Counted from the stretch's first letter, positions 32,885 through 41,304 are shown. The stretch: DNA of 58,391 nt from Enterococcus durans NBRC 100479 = LMG 10746 (GCF_001544215.1 NZ_BCQB01000014.1:1-58391); one strand, 5' to 3'. The notes: generated by a model not told the origin, from the letters alone. Numbers and translations are program-made.

Positions 32885-33141
32885 CCCTTCATCCCCTCTT
32901 TTTTATAAATGACTAGTGAAATTCCGACAATAACGATCAAATTGATCGTAGTAAATAATGGATTCCTAATGAGCTTTTCCATAATATCTAGCGGCATGGA
33001 AGCAGCTGGTATGTTTAAAATCCTCATTAGGTATAGTTGGTAGCTTGGCAAAATAGATAGTTTAGAAAATAATAAACCGCAGTACAAAAAGACTGCGGTT
33101 AAACAAGAAAGATTGAATAATAATAATTTGATCAGTTTCAT
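32881..33141 (-). CDS. small membrane protein in the pilus cluster (86 aa)
   Basis: This 86-residue protein has two hydrophobic helices, LLLFNLSCLTAVFLYCGLLF (about 6-25) and TTINLIVIVGISLVIY (about 64-79). They enclose an extracytoplasmic loop of about 35 residues. Its stop overlaps the adhesin start by 4 bases, so the pair is coupled. It is not recognised; a helper of adhesin export or anchoring is possible. Confidence 0.65.
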   Translation of the reverse strand: MKLIKLLLFNLSCLTAVFLYCGLLFSKLSILPSYQLYLMRILNIPAASMPLDIMEKLIRNPLFTTINLIVIVGISLVIYKKEGMKG

Positions 33142-33153
33142 TTTATTTCTTCC

Positions 33154-33909
33154 TTAATCTCTAGAAAACAAGTGAGTAACAAAATCCCAACAATTCTCAA
33201 AGAAGTTTTTCTTTACGCCAGTAGAAACGATTTTTTTTACTTCTTCTTTAGGTTGCGAAGCTTCTGATTTAGGATAGATCCACACATCCTTTAAGAATTC
33301 ACCGTTTTTATCAGAAACAGGTGTTAATAGCAAAATATCCTCGCTATTAGAAATGTTTTCAGGACTTGATTCATTGACAATATAATAAGCTTGTTTCTGA
33401 TTTGCCTGTACTTCTACCGAGAATTCAAAGACACCTGTTTGTTGATCAATTGTCTTTGTTTCTCCATTAGAAACTAGCTTCAATTGATCACTGGATAGTT
33501 TTTTCACTCGATCTTTTAATTGGGATTCAATTTGGTCAGTAGTGAGATCCTTAACATCCATCTTTTGTAAAATGTCCGATACATCATAAACAGAAAACTT
33601 CGCGCCATTTACTCCTTCTTGTTTTTCATGCCCCTGGTTGTCTAATTGTTCTGAAGAAATAATCTTTTGAACGTGAATGGTCTGTTTGACTATTTGATCG
33701 TCTTCAGCAATTTTAGGTTCTTCTGAAGAATCAACTGTTGACGAATCGACGGTTTCATCGCTGCTTTGAATCGTGCTGCTATCTGACGTTTGGATTGTTT
33801 GTTCTGTGCTATCCGTGCTTTCTTGTCTGTCTGCAAACGTCAACTGTGTGTAGGCAGTGAAAGAAAAAAGAGCGGCTGCACAAACAAATAGCCATTTTCT
33901 ATTTCTCAT
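33154..33909 (-). CDS. pilin-like secreted protein without a clear sorting signal
   Basis: This 251-residue protein has a signal peptide ending near AYTQLTFA and a Ser/Thr/Asp-rich linker (about 28-70). A pilin N-domain-like fold ends in the pilin-motif-like DVWIYPKSE, matching DIHLYPKN of the major pilin. After that only about 30 residues remain: KKIVSTGVKKNFFENCWDFV, then the end. IVSTG looks like a decayed xPxTG signal, and the tail is not hydrophobic enough for a normal anchor. It lies between the class C sortase and the adhesin. A pilus tip or base subunit is one reading, a truncated pilin another. Confidence 0.7.
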   Translation of the reverse strand: MRNRKWLFVCAAALFSFTAYTQLTFADRQESTDSTEQTIQTSDSSTIQSSDETVDSSTVDSSEEPKIAEDDQIVKQTIHVQKIISSEQLDNQGHEKQEGVNGAKFSVYDVSDILQKMDVKDLTTDQIESQLKDRVKKLSSDQLKLVSNGETKTIDQQTGVFEFSVEVQANQKQAYYIVNESSPENISNSEDILLLTPVSDKNGEFLKDVWIYPKSEASQPKEEVKKIVSTGVKKNFFENCWDFVTHLFSRD

Positions 33910-33924
33910 GTTGGTTACCCTCCT

Positions 33925-34677
33925 TTATTTTTTCTTTTTATAAACAAATAGCGAACCAATGATCATGACTGAAAGAAAAACAGTACTTCCTAAAAGCCAT
34001 GTCCAAGATAATTTTTGTTTCTTATTTTCTTCATCTTTTAATTCTGATTTTGTAAAGGTTACTCGCTTCCCATACACTAGAAAACGGTGTGTGTTGATCC
34101 CCTTAGGCGTACATGTCATTAGCGTTACTCGATCTTCATTGGGATTTGGTTCTAAGTAAGTGACAAAGTTTCTTTGTAGTTCGTCTTTTTGCACTTCCTC
34201 AATCCGATCGATTTGATAAGCGTGCTGCTCACCATCAACTTTGATATAAAACTTTTCTCCCTTTTTTACTGAAGGTAAATCATCAAAAAGATTATCTTTA
34301 TAAAGTCCACTATGACCTGCGATTAAAGGATTTTTACCGTTTCCTCCTGTAATATCACCAGTTCCTTCCGTAATACCTACACCATTTTCTAAAATTTTGT
34401 CGGACGTTCCGTCATAAATTGGTAGTTTTAAAGAAATACTTGGAATTGTAAGAATACCAACAGGATCGCCTAACTCAATCTTAGCAACATCCAAAGAAGA
34501 ATCCGTTTCTGCTGCCGTTCCTGTTCGATCGATTGCGGCAATCTGCTGATTTTGTTGGTATTTCGCCACGCTCGCTTCAGCAGGCATCAAAAGTAAGACA
34601 CCTACAGCTGAAAGTAACCAGAAAGCAATGATCCATTTACCCATGATTCGCTTTTTCTTAGGCTTCCTGATAATCAT
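33925..34677 (-). CDS. srtC: class C (pilus) sortase
   Basis: This 250-residue sortase has an N-terminal helix (KWIIAFWLLSAVGVLLLM), catalytic His in NPLIAGHSGLYKDN, Cys in RVTLMTCTPKGINTHRFLVYG and Arg in the same block. A C-terminal membrane helix (WTWLLGSTVFLSVMIIGSLF) is typical of pilus sortases. It lies directly downstream of the backbone pilin (14-base gap), the usual order in pilus clusters. It should join pilin subunits through the pilin-motif Lys. A canonical DPW/DPF lid is not obvious, although ELGDPVGIL may be related. Confidence 0.9.
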   Translation of the reverse strand: MIIRKPKKKRIMGKWIIAFWLLSAVGVLLLMPAEASVAKYQQNQQIAAIDRTGTAAETDSSLDVAKIELGDPVGILTIPSISLKLPIYDGTSDKILENGVGITEGTGDITGGNGKNPLIAGHSGLYKDNLFDDLPSVKKGEKFYIKVDGEQHAYQIDRIEEVQKDELQRNFVTYLEPNPNEDRVTLMTCTPKGINTHRFLVYGKRVTFTKSELKDEENKKQKLSWTWLLGSTVFLSVMIIGSLFVYKKKK

Positions 34678-34691
34678 TGGTTTTGATCCTT

Positions 34692-36668
34692 CTAGGCTTT
34701 CTTCTTAAAGTAAACAACTGCAGAAAGTGCCCCTGCTCCTAGCAACAAGCAAGAGATTAATACATACGTTTGAAAACCGTTGCTACCGGTCATTGGTACG
34801 GAAGCTTTTTGATTGTTTTTGATCGTGATTCGGTTTTCTTCTTTGTATGAATCTTTGTCTACTTTGAAAGAGATCTCTTTCGTTAATTTTTGATAGTTTT
34901 CAGGCGCTTTTGTTTCTTCCAGTGAATATTCACCTTCAGTTAAACCAGTGATTTCAAAGTGACCTTCTTTATCTGATTTTAGGATCGCTGCATTTGCTAC
35001 ATCGTCTACCCATACTGCTTCTTTGACACCGTTTTTATCCGTATCAACTAATCCACCATAATATTTTCCTTCTGCGTTTTTAGCAGCAAATTCTGCGCTT
35101 TCAAGCGGTGTTGCTTTGATTCCTGTTCCAAATAGTCCGCTATCGACTTTTAAGAATTTTGCACCATAAGTCACAACGTCAGCTTTCGTTTTTTCGTGGT
35201 GTTCTTCCTGATTAAATGGATTGTTGTTATAAACGAAATCCACGCTATTTGTTAATGGATTGGCAACAGCTGCGCTGTCATTTACATACATGTTATAAGT
35301 CATTTGAAGATCTTGTCCGTGTAAACTTGCTACAGTATCACTTACTTGGCCATTATTCACGATAAAATCGATCACAAAGCCATTTTCTGAATTTTGGATT
35401 TTATAATCTGTATTTTCTTTTAATACCACAGATCCATCTTTATTTGTTACTTTGATATTTGCTTTAGCAGCGACATAAGAAAGTCCTTGTCCTGCTGTAT
35501 CCCCCCATTTAAATACACTGTAAGGAGAAGTTTCGCTTTTCACTCCGTTTACTGTGATACCGTCTGCTCCGCCTGCAATGTCTGTTGGTATATGAATCGT
35601 TCCTTGATAATTTACTGCGTCACCAATTTGGAAAGAATGTTCTTGTCCTGTTCCATTTGTTACTGTTTTATCGATCACTGGTGCTTTATAGTTTACGTAT
35701 GAAGCTTTTAAGTCACTTGTCACGCCATCATTCGTAATTTCAAAGGTTAATTTATTGTGCGCATCGTTGCGAGCGTCTGCGCCTAATAAATATTGATCTG
35801 CTGTTGGTTCTTTATCTGATCCCACTACAACTTCTGAAGGAACTTCCACAAAATAGTATTTTCCTAACGTCAAATCAGTAGCAGTCAGCTTTCCTTGATC
35901 ATCCGATACAAGATCTCCTAATTTTGTTCCTTTTCCAGGTTCGCCCTTGTATAACTCAAATTTTGCCCCTTTTAAAGGTGTTTGTTTGCTTTGAGCTGTG
36001 CCATCGTCACCAAATTTCGTTAATTCAAAACTCAACTTAGAAACAATATTTTTAGGATATAAGTGAATGTCTTTTAAAAAACCTGAACCTGTATTATCAG
36101 TCATTGGCGCAATCACAACCATTGGTTTTGCTTTTTGTGTGACTAATCCAGCAGCGGATTTACTTTCATAAACCACATATACATTCCTTTTGGAATTGAC
36201 ATAGGCTGGTTGATCAGCAAAAGTAATCTCACCATTTTCATCTACAGCTGAAGTAATTTTGTTGGTTGCATTCTTGACGTACTCACTGTTAGATCCCTTG
36301 TCTTCTACATCTTTAACGATTTCGTCCACTTTCGCGTTGGTTAGATCAGAATCTTCAGTCGGTAATACTTGATCCGTAATATTTCCTAACGTAAACTCAA
36401 CATCACCATAATCTGCCTTGTTGTATTTCGTTACACCTGTAGGATATTGATCGTGCGTATAACCATCGTTTTTGATCCCGTCAATATCAACATTCAATTG
36501 CGTTCCTTGATCGTACATTAATTTATGAACCGTGATATTGACCTTCTCTGGTGGCGTTTTTTGCGTGATATCTTCTGCATATGCTCGATATCCCTGAAAG
36601 CAGCCTGCAATGATTCCTAACATTCCAATAAGCATTCCAGCTTTTTTTACATACCGATTTATTGCCAT
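34692..36668 (-). CDS. major pilin (SpaH/EbpB-like backbone), VPMTG signal
   Basis: This 658-residue pilin has a signal peptide ending in YRAYA (about residue 31). The pilin motif SGFLKDIHLYPKN has Lys near 206. A Cna-B-type domain (KLSFELTKFGDDG, then YYFVEVPSE), a central isopeptide domain and a C-terminal Cna-B domain with the E-box YSLEETKAPENY follow. The sorting signal is VPMTG (624-628), with a hydrophobic helix and KKK. All parts for sortase-linked polymerisation are there. Val in place of Leu in the signal is shared with the adhesin, suggesting the linked sortases accept VPxTG. Confidence 0.9.
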   Translation of the reverse strand: MAINRYVKKAGMLIGMLGIIAGCFQGYRAYAEDITQKTPPEKVNITVHKLMYDQGTQLNVDIDGIKNDGYTHDQYPTGVTKYNKADYGDVEFTLGNITDQVLPTEDSDLTNAKVDEIVKDVEDKGSNSEYVKNATNKITSAVDENGEITFADQPAYVNSKRNVYVVYESKSAAGLVTQKAKPMVVIAPMTDNTGSGFLKDIHLYPKNIVSKLSFELTKFGDDGTAQSKQTPLKGAKFELYKGEPGKGTKLGDLVSDDQGKLTATDLTLGKYYFVEVPSEVVVGSDKEPTADQYLLGADARNDAHNKLTFEITNDGVTSDLKASYVNYKAPVIDKTVTNGTGQEHSFQIGDAVNYQGTIHIPTDIAGGADGITVNGVKSETSPYSVFKWGDTAGQGLSYVAAKANIKVTNKDGSVVLKENTDYKIQNSENGFVIDFIVNNGQVSDTVASLHGQDLQMTYNMYVNDSAAVANPLTNSVDFVYNNNPFNQEEHHEKTKADVVTYGAKFLKVDSGLFGTGIKATPLESAEFAAKNAEGKYYGGLVDTDKNGVKEAVWVDDVANAAILKSDKEGHFEITGLTEGEYSLEETKAPENYQKLTKEISFKVDKDSYKEENRITIKNNQKASVPMTGSNGFQTYVLISCLLLGAGALSAVVYFKKKA

Positions 36669-36720
36669 TTTTTACTCTCCTCATTTCATATTTCAACGAC
36701 TCGCGTTGATTAAAACCTTG

Positions 36721-37392
36721 TTATTGTAGCTCTCCCTGTACCACGTATCTTTCTTTTCCTTGTGACGTATAGACACAAGTAAACAACGTTAATAAGGGTT
36801 TCTCTCCTTTCTTTGGCAAAGACAAGAAAGAGTTCTCTTCAGGAACGCCATCGATTAATTTAAAGTACTCAGGTACGATAAATTTACGCGTTACCTTGTA
36901 ACGATAGACGCCATCGTTACTAACTAAGTCCATCACCTCCCCTAATGACAACTTCTGAATATCAGAAAATAAAACACCTGGCATTTCCATGTTATGACCT
37001 GCTAGGACATAGTTTCCTTTGCCCATTTCGGCATCTTCATAAAAATAAGTAGCCGCTCCAAGACTCAAAGTGTATTGATTTGCCCCTTTAAAAATTGGCA
37101 ATGCTAAACCAAGTGCAGGAATCTGAATTTGTGCAAATACTTGTTTATTGACGCCCATTTCGATTGCTTCTTTTTGTATGGACAACATTTGCCCCAAAGA
37201 CATATCATTATTGACGTTCGTTGCATCCTCCTTATAACTCTTTGCGTGTGCATTGATTTGATCTACGGGCATCTTTTTTTCTATATTTTGCTTAAACACC
37301 TCTCCTTCATGTTTTTGGTAGCTAACATAGCCAAACACACTGCAAAAGACGATTAAAGCGACTCCTAAAAAACCAAATAACCATTTTTTCAT
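36721..37392 (-). CDS. srtA: class A-type sortase
   Basis: This 223-residue sortase has an N-terminal helix (WLFGFLGVALIVFCSVFGYV). The catalytic domain has His in YVLAGHNMEMPG, Cys in LLTLFTCVYTSQGKERYVV and the downstream Arg. It lacks the C-terminal helix of class C enzymes. The ATG at 37,392 has AAAGGAGG 7 bases upstream. It heads the surface cluster, just after a terminator, and could attach the finished pilus and the VPKTG adhesin to peptidoglycan. Confidence 0.85.
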   Translation of the reverse strand: MKKWLFGFLGVALIVFCSVFGYVSYQKHEGEVFKQNIEKKMPVDQINAHAKSYKEDATNVNNDMSLGQMLSIQKEAIEMGVNKQVFAQIQIPALGLALPIFKGANQYTLSLGAATYFYEDAEMGKGNYVLAGHNMEMPGVLFSDIQKLSLGEVMDLVSNDGVYRYKVTRKFIVPEYFKLIDGVPEENSFLSLPKKGEKPLLTLFTCVYTSQGKERYVVQGELQ

Positions 37393-37417
37393 CCATCTGC
37401 CTCCTTTCAGACAAAAC

Positions 37418-37452
37418 AAAAAACACTTTTTCACAACGAAAAAGTGTTTTCT
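37418..37452 (-). terminator. terminator upstream of srtA
   Basis: The perfect 13-bp stem AAAACACTTTTTC (37,420-37,432) and its complement (37,438-37,450) is followed on the minus strand by T-rich sequence. It insulates the pilus cluster from the Wzy-like pseudogene upstream. The pilus genes therefore need their own promoter, probably within 37,393-37,420, or readthrough. Confidence 0.8.
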
Positions 37453-37473
37453 CTTATTACTATTCTATTTCAT

Positions 37474-38351
37474 TTATCTGGTGGTTTTATATTGGTGTGT
37501 AGCCATTGCTAACATTAAGAATACAATTGGCACCCAACTGATTGTAGTTAATGTTTCTTCCATGAATGATTGACACATGATCGCTAAAAAAGCCCACAAG
37601 AATGTTAGTTGTCCGTTTGTCAGCTCACATTTTCTTACGAGCAACCATAAAAAACTAAGCAAAAGAATAATCGATAGAGCAAAACCAATCAATCCATAGT
37701 GATTGACGAGTGCGTGATACGTATTATGATTACCTAGAATCTGATTTCCTATATGGAAAAAGAAAGGTTCATCTCTACAAATATTTGTCCTGTTTTTTCG
37801 CCTAATGTTTCATAGAATTTGCGCCAAATTTCTTCTCGTCCTGTAAATAAATGAACTTTGTCTGACATTGCAGCAAAATAAGAAATCGGTAAAGCTAGAA
37901 CCGAAACTGCTGCATACATCCAAAAGGACAAGTGTGTGTTTCGAAAAATCTTCTTAGGTAAAATTTCTAGGATAACGAAGATAACAAGCGCGTATAATGC
38001 TGCTTTCGATTGGCAAACCCAAATCGTTGCCCCAGCAAGAATCAACGCTGGTAATGATAGCAATCGCATGTACCATTTTCCAAATGAACTAGCAAATCCT
38101 GTGATAAGAAGGGCTAATGTCATTAAAGAACTACCAATCGTATTTGTATTGATCCAAATATCCGTTAAACTGGTTAAATTATCTTGATAGGTTTTAGCTT
38201 GTTCCTGAATATGGATTGTTTTTGTTACACCATCTACTTTTTCAGCGATTTTGTCCTTTAGATAACCTTGATAAGCAAAATAACTAAAAAGGAGAAAAAC
38301 AATGATTACGCCCACGTAAGGATTAAATAAAGTTTTATTGTTTTTATTCAT
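37474..38351 (-). pseudogene. Wzy-like polymerase/ligase membrane protein, frameshifted
   Basis: Two open pieces (38,351-37,749 and the part ending 37,474) form one multi-pass membrane protein if a base is added to the T6 run at 37,793-37,798. The join then reads GEKNRTNICRDEPFFFHIGN and passes into NQILGNHNTYHALVNHYGLI, a clear Wzy_C (O-antigen ligase/polymerase-like) motif. The restored protein would be about 290 residues, short for the family, so the front may also be missing. A glycan-related gene beside a pilus cluster is unusual. The break may be a homopolymer error. Confidence 0.7.
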
Positions 38352-38477
38352 CTATCTACCTTCTATATTTGAATTAATTTAACTACATCTAACCAAGATA
38401 AACCACGTTAAATTTTACTATTCTTTTTATTCAATAACAATGCCACATCATAATTGATCATTTTCATATCATAATCG

Positions 38478-38717
38478 TCAAGAAACTTCTAATAATAGTT
38501 GGCAATTAGAACTTATTTTCACATAAGTTCGTCTCAACTGTTCAAAATTTTTCATTGATCCCAATAGACAGGCTTTCTCCTTTCCTGTTATCTGCATGTC
38601 ACTGATATATTGCATGACAGATAACCTTTTAAGGTGTTTTTGTTTCATCGTTTTTAGTAACTTTTCTTCCATTTCTTTCGACACTTTTTTTCTATTTTCG
38701 ATTTCTTTACAATTCAT
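38478..38717 (-). CDS. hypothetical protein (79 aa)
   Basis: The start is placed at the ATG at 38,717 (MNCKEIENRKKVSKEMEEKL), with GGAAGG-type sequence upstream; a longer frame would add an unlikely hydrophobic head. It is helical and highly charged, with LKTMKQKHLKRLSVMQYISD suggesting a short DNA- or protein-binding helix pair. No family is recognised. 38,352-38,477 downstream shows no gene I can support. Confidence 0.5.
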   Translation of the reverse strand: MNCKEIENRKKVSKEMEEKLLKTMKQKHLKRLSVMQYISDMQITGKEKACLLGSMKNFEQLRRTYVKISSNCQLLLEVS

Positions 38718-38782
38718 GAGTTTTCCTACCTTCCTTGTTTTGATAAAAATAAAAAAGCCTATGATCACATACGCTCTACACT

Positions 38783-39022
38783 TCACTCTTGGGTTATCTT
38801 TTTCTTTCTTTTAACTACTGGCCTTGCTGGTTTCAAATCCTTGATTCCATTATAGGTTCTCCAATAATCAAACTCTTTTCGTAATCTTTCTTTTTCCATA
38901 TCTGTTCCTTTGGATAAGGCTTTAAATACATCTTTAGGTGAATAACCACGAGCTAACAGCTGTACATACCTTCCTTTTGTCAAAGTATCCATATCCATCG
39001 CATCTAAAACTGGTCGCGCCAT
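38783..39022 (-). CDS. hypothetical protein (79 aa)
   Basis: This basic soluble protein starts MARPVLDAMDMDTLTKGRYV and has an AGGAGG-type site before the ATG. The segment LLARGYSPKDVFKALSKGTD looks like a helix-turn-helix, and the C-terminus is Lys/Arg-rich (RPVVKRKKK). A small DNA-binding role is a guess. It belongs to a run of four short minus-strand genes between repA and the pilus cluster. Confidence 0.55.
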   Translation of the reverse strand: MARPVLDAMDMDTLTKGRYVQLLARGYSPKDVFKALSKGTDMEKERLRKEFDYWRTYNGIKDLKPARPVVKRKKKITQE

Positions 39023-39047
39023 CTAATTTGCCTCCTAAATAAATTCT

Positions 39048-39170
39048 TTACTCGATGTCTAATGATAATACTAGCTTTTTATTATTCGTCGTAATTTCTG
39101 CACATTCTTCTTCATTATTTTCTGCGATTAACGCATAATAGCATGGTGATTTTACTTCGAAAAATTTCAT
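39048..39170 (-). CDS. small ORF (40 aa)
   Basis: A 40-codon frame beginning MKFFEVKSPCYYALIAENNE has GGAGGAATAGATC directly before its ATG. The product is acidic, with an alternating beta-type pattern. It lies 18 bases downstream of the 60-residue gene, and the same ribosome-site phrase (GGAGGAAT) also precedes the 51-residue gene. Real but unknown is my reading. Confidence 0.5.
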   Translation of the reverse strand: MKFFEVKSPCYYALIAENNEEECAEITTNNKKLVLSLDIE

Positions 39171-39188
39171 GATCTATTCCTCCAATTT

Positions 39189-39371
39189 TTATTCTTCTTT
39201 ATCCGCTACAAAGTCAATGATTTCAACACTGACAATATAATCACTCAAATATGACCAGGTATCTTCTACAGACAATTCGTCTCCTTTGTCGTTCGTAAGC
39301 GTCATTTTAAACCACTCATCGCCTTCATCATCTTCAGGTAGCAAGCCGAATCCAATTGGATTATCAGTCAA
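39189..39371 (-). CDS. small acidic protein (60 aa)
   Basis: This frame opens with a TTG (39,371) three bases after the stop of the 51-residue gene, so it depends on coupled translation. It reads MTDNPIGFGLLPEDDEGDEW. The protein is strongly acidic (DDEGDEWFKMTLTNDKGDEL) with a beta pattern, a profile seen in some DNA-mimic or anti-defence proteins. That is only an observation on charge, not an identification. Confidence 0.5.
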   Translation of the reverse strand: MTDNPIGFGLLPEDDEGDEWFKMTLTNDKGDELSVEDTWSYLSDYIVSVEIIDFVADKEE

Positions 39372-39374
39372 TGT

Positions 39375-39530
39375 TTAATCGTATAAATCATCCTCGTCTA
39401 ATGCTAAAACATCTAATCCTTTACAATTTCCGCCTCTTCTAAACGTCACAAATCCTTTGTAATCCCAACGTTGGAAAGAAACCTTAATAGTATGTGTGCC
39501 CAATCGTATATTCGGATCATAATTTTTCAT
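39375..39530 (-). CDS. small ORF (51 aa)
   Basis: A 51-codon frame beginning MKNYDPNIRLGTHTIKVSFQ has GGAGGAATGACAA upstream. It has a basic middle and an acidic end (LDVLALDEDDLYD) and sits just upstream of the acidic 60-residue gene, with coupled translation. No family is recognised. Confidence 0.55.
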   Translation of the reverse strand: MKNYDPNIRLGTHTIKVSFQRWDYKGFVTFRRGGNCKGLDVLALDEDDLYD

Positions 39531-40148
39531 TTGTCATTCCTCCATTACGTAAATTTCATTTTCTCTATGTTTTATATCAATTTTTTCACTTTATTCAGGA
39601 CTTGTTCATATTTTATCGTTTTTCGTTTACTTAAAAATACATAAAAAATTTCGACTCGTTTATGGCGTCCGAAACGAGAAACCCTAGTAGACAGCGGTAA
39701 ATGCTCGATTGATCCAATAATCAACGTCCTCGCAAGTATCTACATGTACTGCAGCACACGACACAATTTCTTGTGCGTCCTCCCCATTACGAGAAGACCT
39801 ACTCCTTATTCCATGAGTTTGCGTTAAAGTCTAGATCCCTTAGTAGCTGCTCATGATTAATCTAGACGCTATTCTAACTTGTCTAACTTCTAAATTCCCT
39901 CTTGTTTACTCTGCGCTTATTATTTACACAAATTCATTTCACCACTATCCAAACAAGCGCATTTACTCGATTGACCAATTTTTTACGTTACCAATCGTTA
40001 AAACCTACCCCGTCACTCCCCGAAGGGAATTGTTGATAGATCAAGTCTACTCCTTATTTTTCTAGTGACTCTAAGTTCCTTTAGAAGTCTCGACAATATT
40101 TTCAAGCAAGCGAAAAACGATAAAATACAAGTTATGAGAATGATCAAT
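39531..40148. other. 618-bp interval without a convincing gene
   Basis: No well-supported gene is seen. A 17-bp perfect inverted repeat, TATTTTATCGTTTTTCG at 39,609-39,625 and its complement at 40,111-40,127, spans most of the interval. On the minus strand a 50-codon frame (39,724 to 39,572, TTG start, no clear ribosome site) reads protein-like phrases such as SIEHLPLSTRVSRFGRHKRV. It may be a relic. The plus-strand frames here look like chance. Confidence 0.5.
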
Positions 40149-40481
40149 TCAGCTGATCAAAAGCCCCATCCCTTTTGCGGTACAACGCAAGACTCCATTT
40201 TTTCTTCGACCAATCAGTACACCGTTTTGGTCATAAACATGTTTGATTGTTGGATATAGCTCTTTTAAGGGGATAGGATCTTTTAAAATTATTTGCTTTT
40301 GTTTCCCAATGTAATAAATCATTTCCTCTGAGACTTTGTTTTTCTGGATTATATATTTCTTACACTGCACAACGGTTTTACTTTGGCCAGTTGATAGTTT
40401 CTTCGTGATTTTCTCTGTAGCGGTACACCGTTTACCGTAGTGACAAATATCTTTGAGACTCAAAATTCCTGTATATGACAT
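40149..40481 (-). CDS. hypothetical protein (110 aa)
   Basis: The start is taken at ATG 40,481 (MSYTGILSLKDICHYGKRCT) with GGTGG 8 bases upstream. It has three Cys in the first half (CHYGKRC, VVQCKKY) and a basic centre, then a beta-rich C-terminal part (LIGRRKNGVLRCTAKGMG). Nucleic-acid binding is possible. It lies 0.8 kb downstream of repA and is the nearest protein gene to it, but no family is recognised. Confidence 0.6.
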   Translation of the reverse strand: MSYTGILSLKDICHYGKRCTATEKITKKLSTGQSKTVVQCKKYIIQKNKVSEEMIYYIGKQKQIILKDPIPLKELYPTIKHVYDQNGVLIGRRKNGVLRCTAKGMGLLIS

Positions 40482-40573
40482 AAAATAAACCACCCAATTT
40501 CTTTAAATATTTTTAACAAGTTTTTCTTGTTATTTTTCAAAAATAGAGAATTGATTTTCGTTCATGACAAACA

Positions 40574-40613
40574 AAAAAGAGGGAACGCATCCAAACATGC
40601 GTTCCCTCTAATT
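40574..40613 (-). terminator. strong terminator downstream of repA
   Basis: The perfect 11-bp stem GAGGGAACGCA (40,579-40,589) pairs with TGCGTTCCCTC (40,598-40,608). On the minus strand it is followed by TTTTTTG. It would stop transcripts coming leftward from repA. A decayed copy of the same hairpin (about 41,086-41,113, with ATGCAAACATACGTTCCC) lies nearer repA. Confidence 0.8.
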
Positions 40614-40757
40614 TCAGCGTTCGTCATACGGCAAAGAGCCACACGGACATTTTTATAACATTATGCTTAGGCATAGATTCATCGTAATATCACGTATTTT
40701 TAACCTTAACACAGCCAAAAAAAGTGGTATCACTTTTGAATATCTGTTATACTAAAT

Positions 40758-40878
40758 CCGTTGCGGGTAATACCGTAACACTGAAAGGTTAACGCATTAA
40801 GGGCCAAATCTTAATGCCGTGTATGAACGCTGACGAAGGTTACCAGCCTTCCGAGTTCATACCGCCTTTCTTTTTTTT
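40758..40878 (+). ncRNA. candidate structured small RNA near repA
   Basis: An extended -10 (TGTTATACT, TATACT at 40,748-40,753) precedes about 115 bases with two clean hairpins. They are GCATTAAG/CTTAATGC (40,794-40,817) and GTATGAAC...GTTCATAC (40,821-40,862), the latter with an inner GAAGG/CCTTC stem. The sequence ends in CGCCTTTC and T8. No ORF is present. The -35 is weak. A plasmid copy-control or other trans-acting RNA is possible; the target is unknown. Confidence 0.6.
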
Positions 40879-41304
40879 GTATTTTCAATTGTCCAAATTT
40901 ATCGTCCAAAAGTGCAGAACGAAAATCAATTCATCACAAGCATAGCAGACAACTAAATTTATACAAAAAAATGTAAGCGAATAATATTCGTATTGCCTGA
41001 AAAGAAGTAATATCAAGATTTTTAGCTTGTTTAAATAATGAAATTATCTCTCTTCGCGTATTATTATAACTCAAAAAAAGGATTATGCAAACATACGTTC
41101 CCTTTTTTATATTTGAAATTAATTATTTCTTTTAACACTTATGACGTAAAAGGCTACGTTTGTGATTTTTATCATAATATTTTAACTTATAAATTCTATT
41201 AAAATAGCTATTATTTTGTAATATTCGTAATATAATTAGAATAATAAAAAATTTTTAATTTTAATGTTACTCCATGAAGCAACAATCACTTTGTCAGTAA
41301 AGTT

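Larger units (their letters stand above)
40548..40932. repeat. 385-bp block bounded by 16-bp inverted repeats
   Basis: GAATTGATTTTCGTTC at 40,548-40,563 is repeated, perfectly inverted, at 40,917-40,932. Between them lie a strong minus-strand terminator and a plus-strand RNA gene candidate, but no protein gene. No target duplication is obvious. The block could be a small mobile cassette, or the repeats could be protein-binding sites near repA. Confidence 0.6.

Noticed and set aside
36668..36721. Pheromone-response genes (PrgB/PrgX-type) near the adhesin
   Set aside because: The adhesin has antigen I/II-like C-terminal domains but no PrgX/PrgQ/PrgZ-type genes or pheromone inhibitor peptide were seen in the window.
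39853..40259. Two plus-strand frames downstream of repA
   Set aside because: No ribosome sites; they overlap each other by one base and the second runs antisense to a better gene. Composition is not protein-like.
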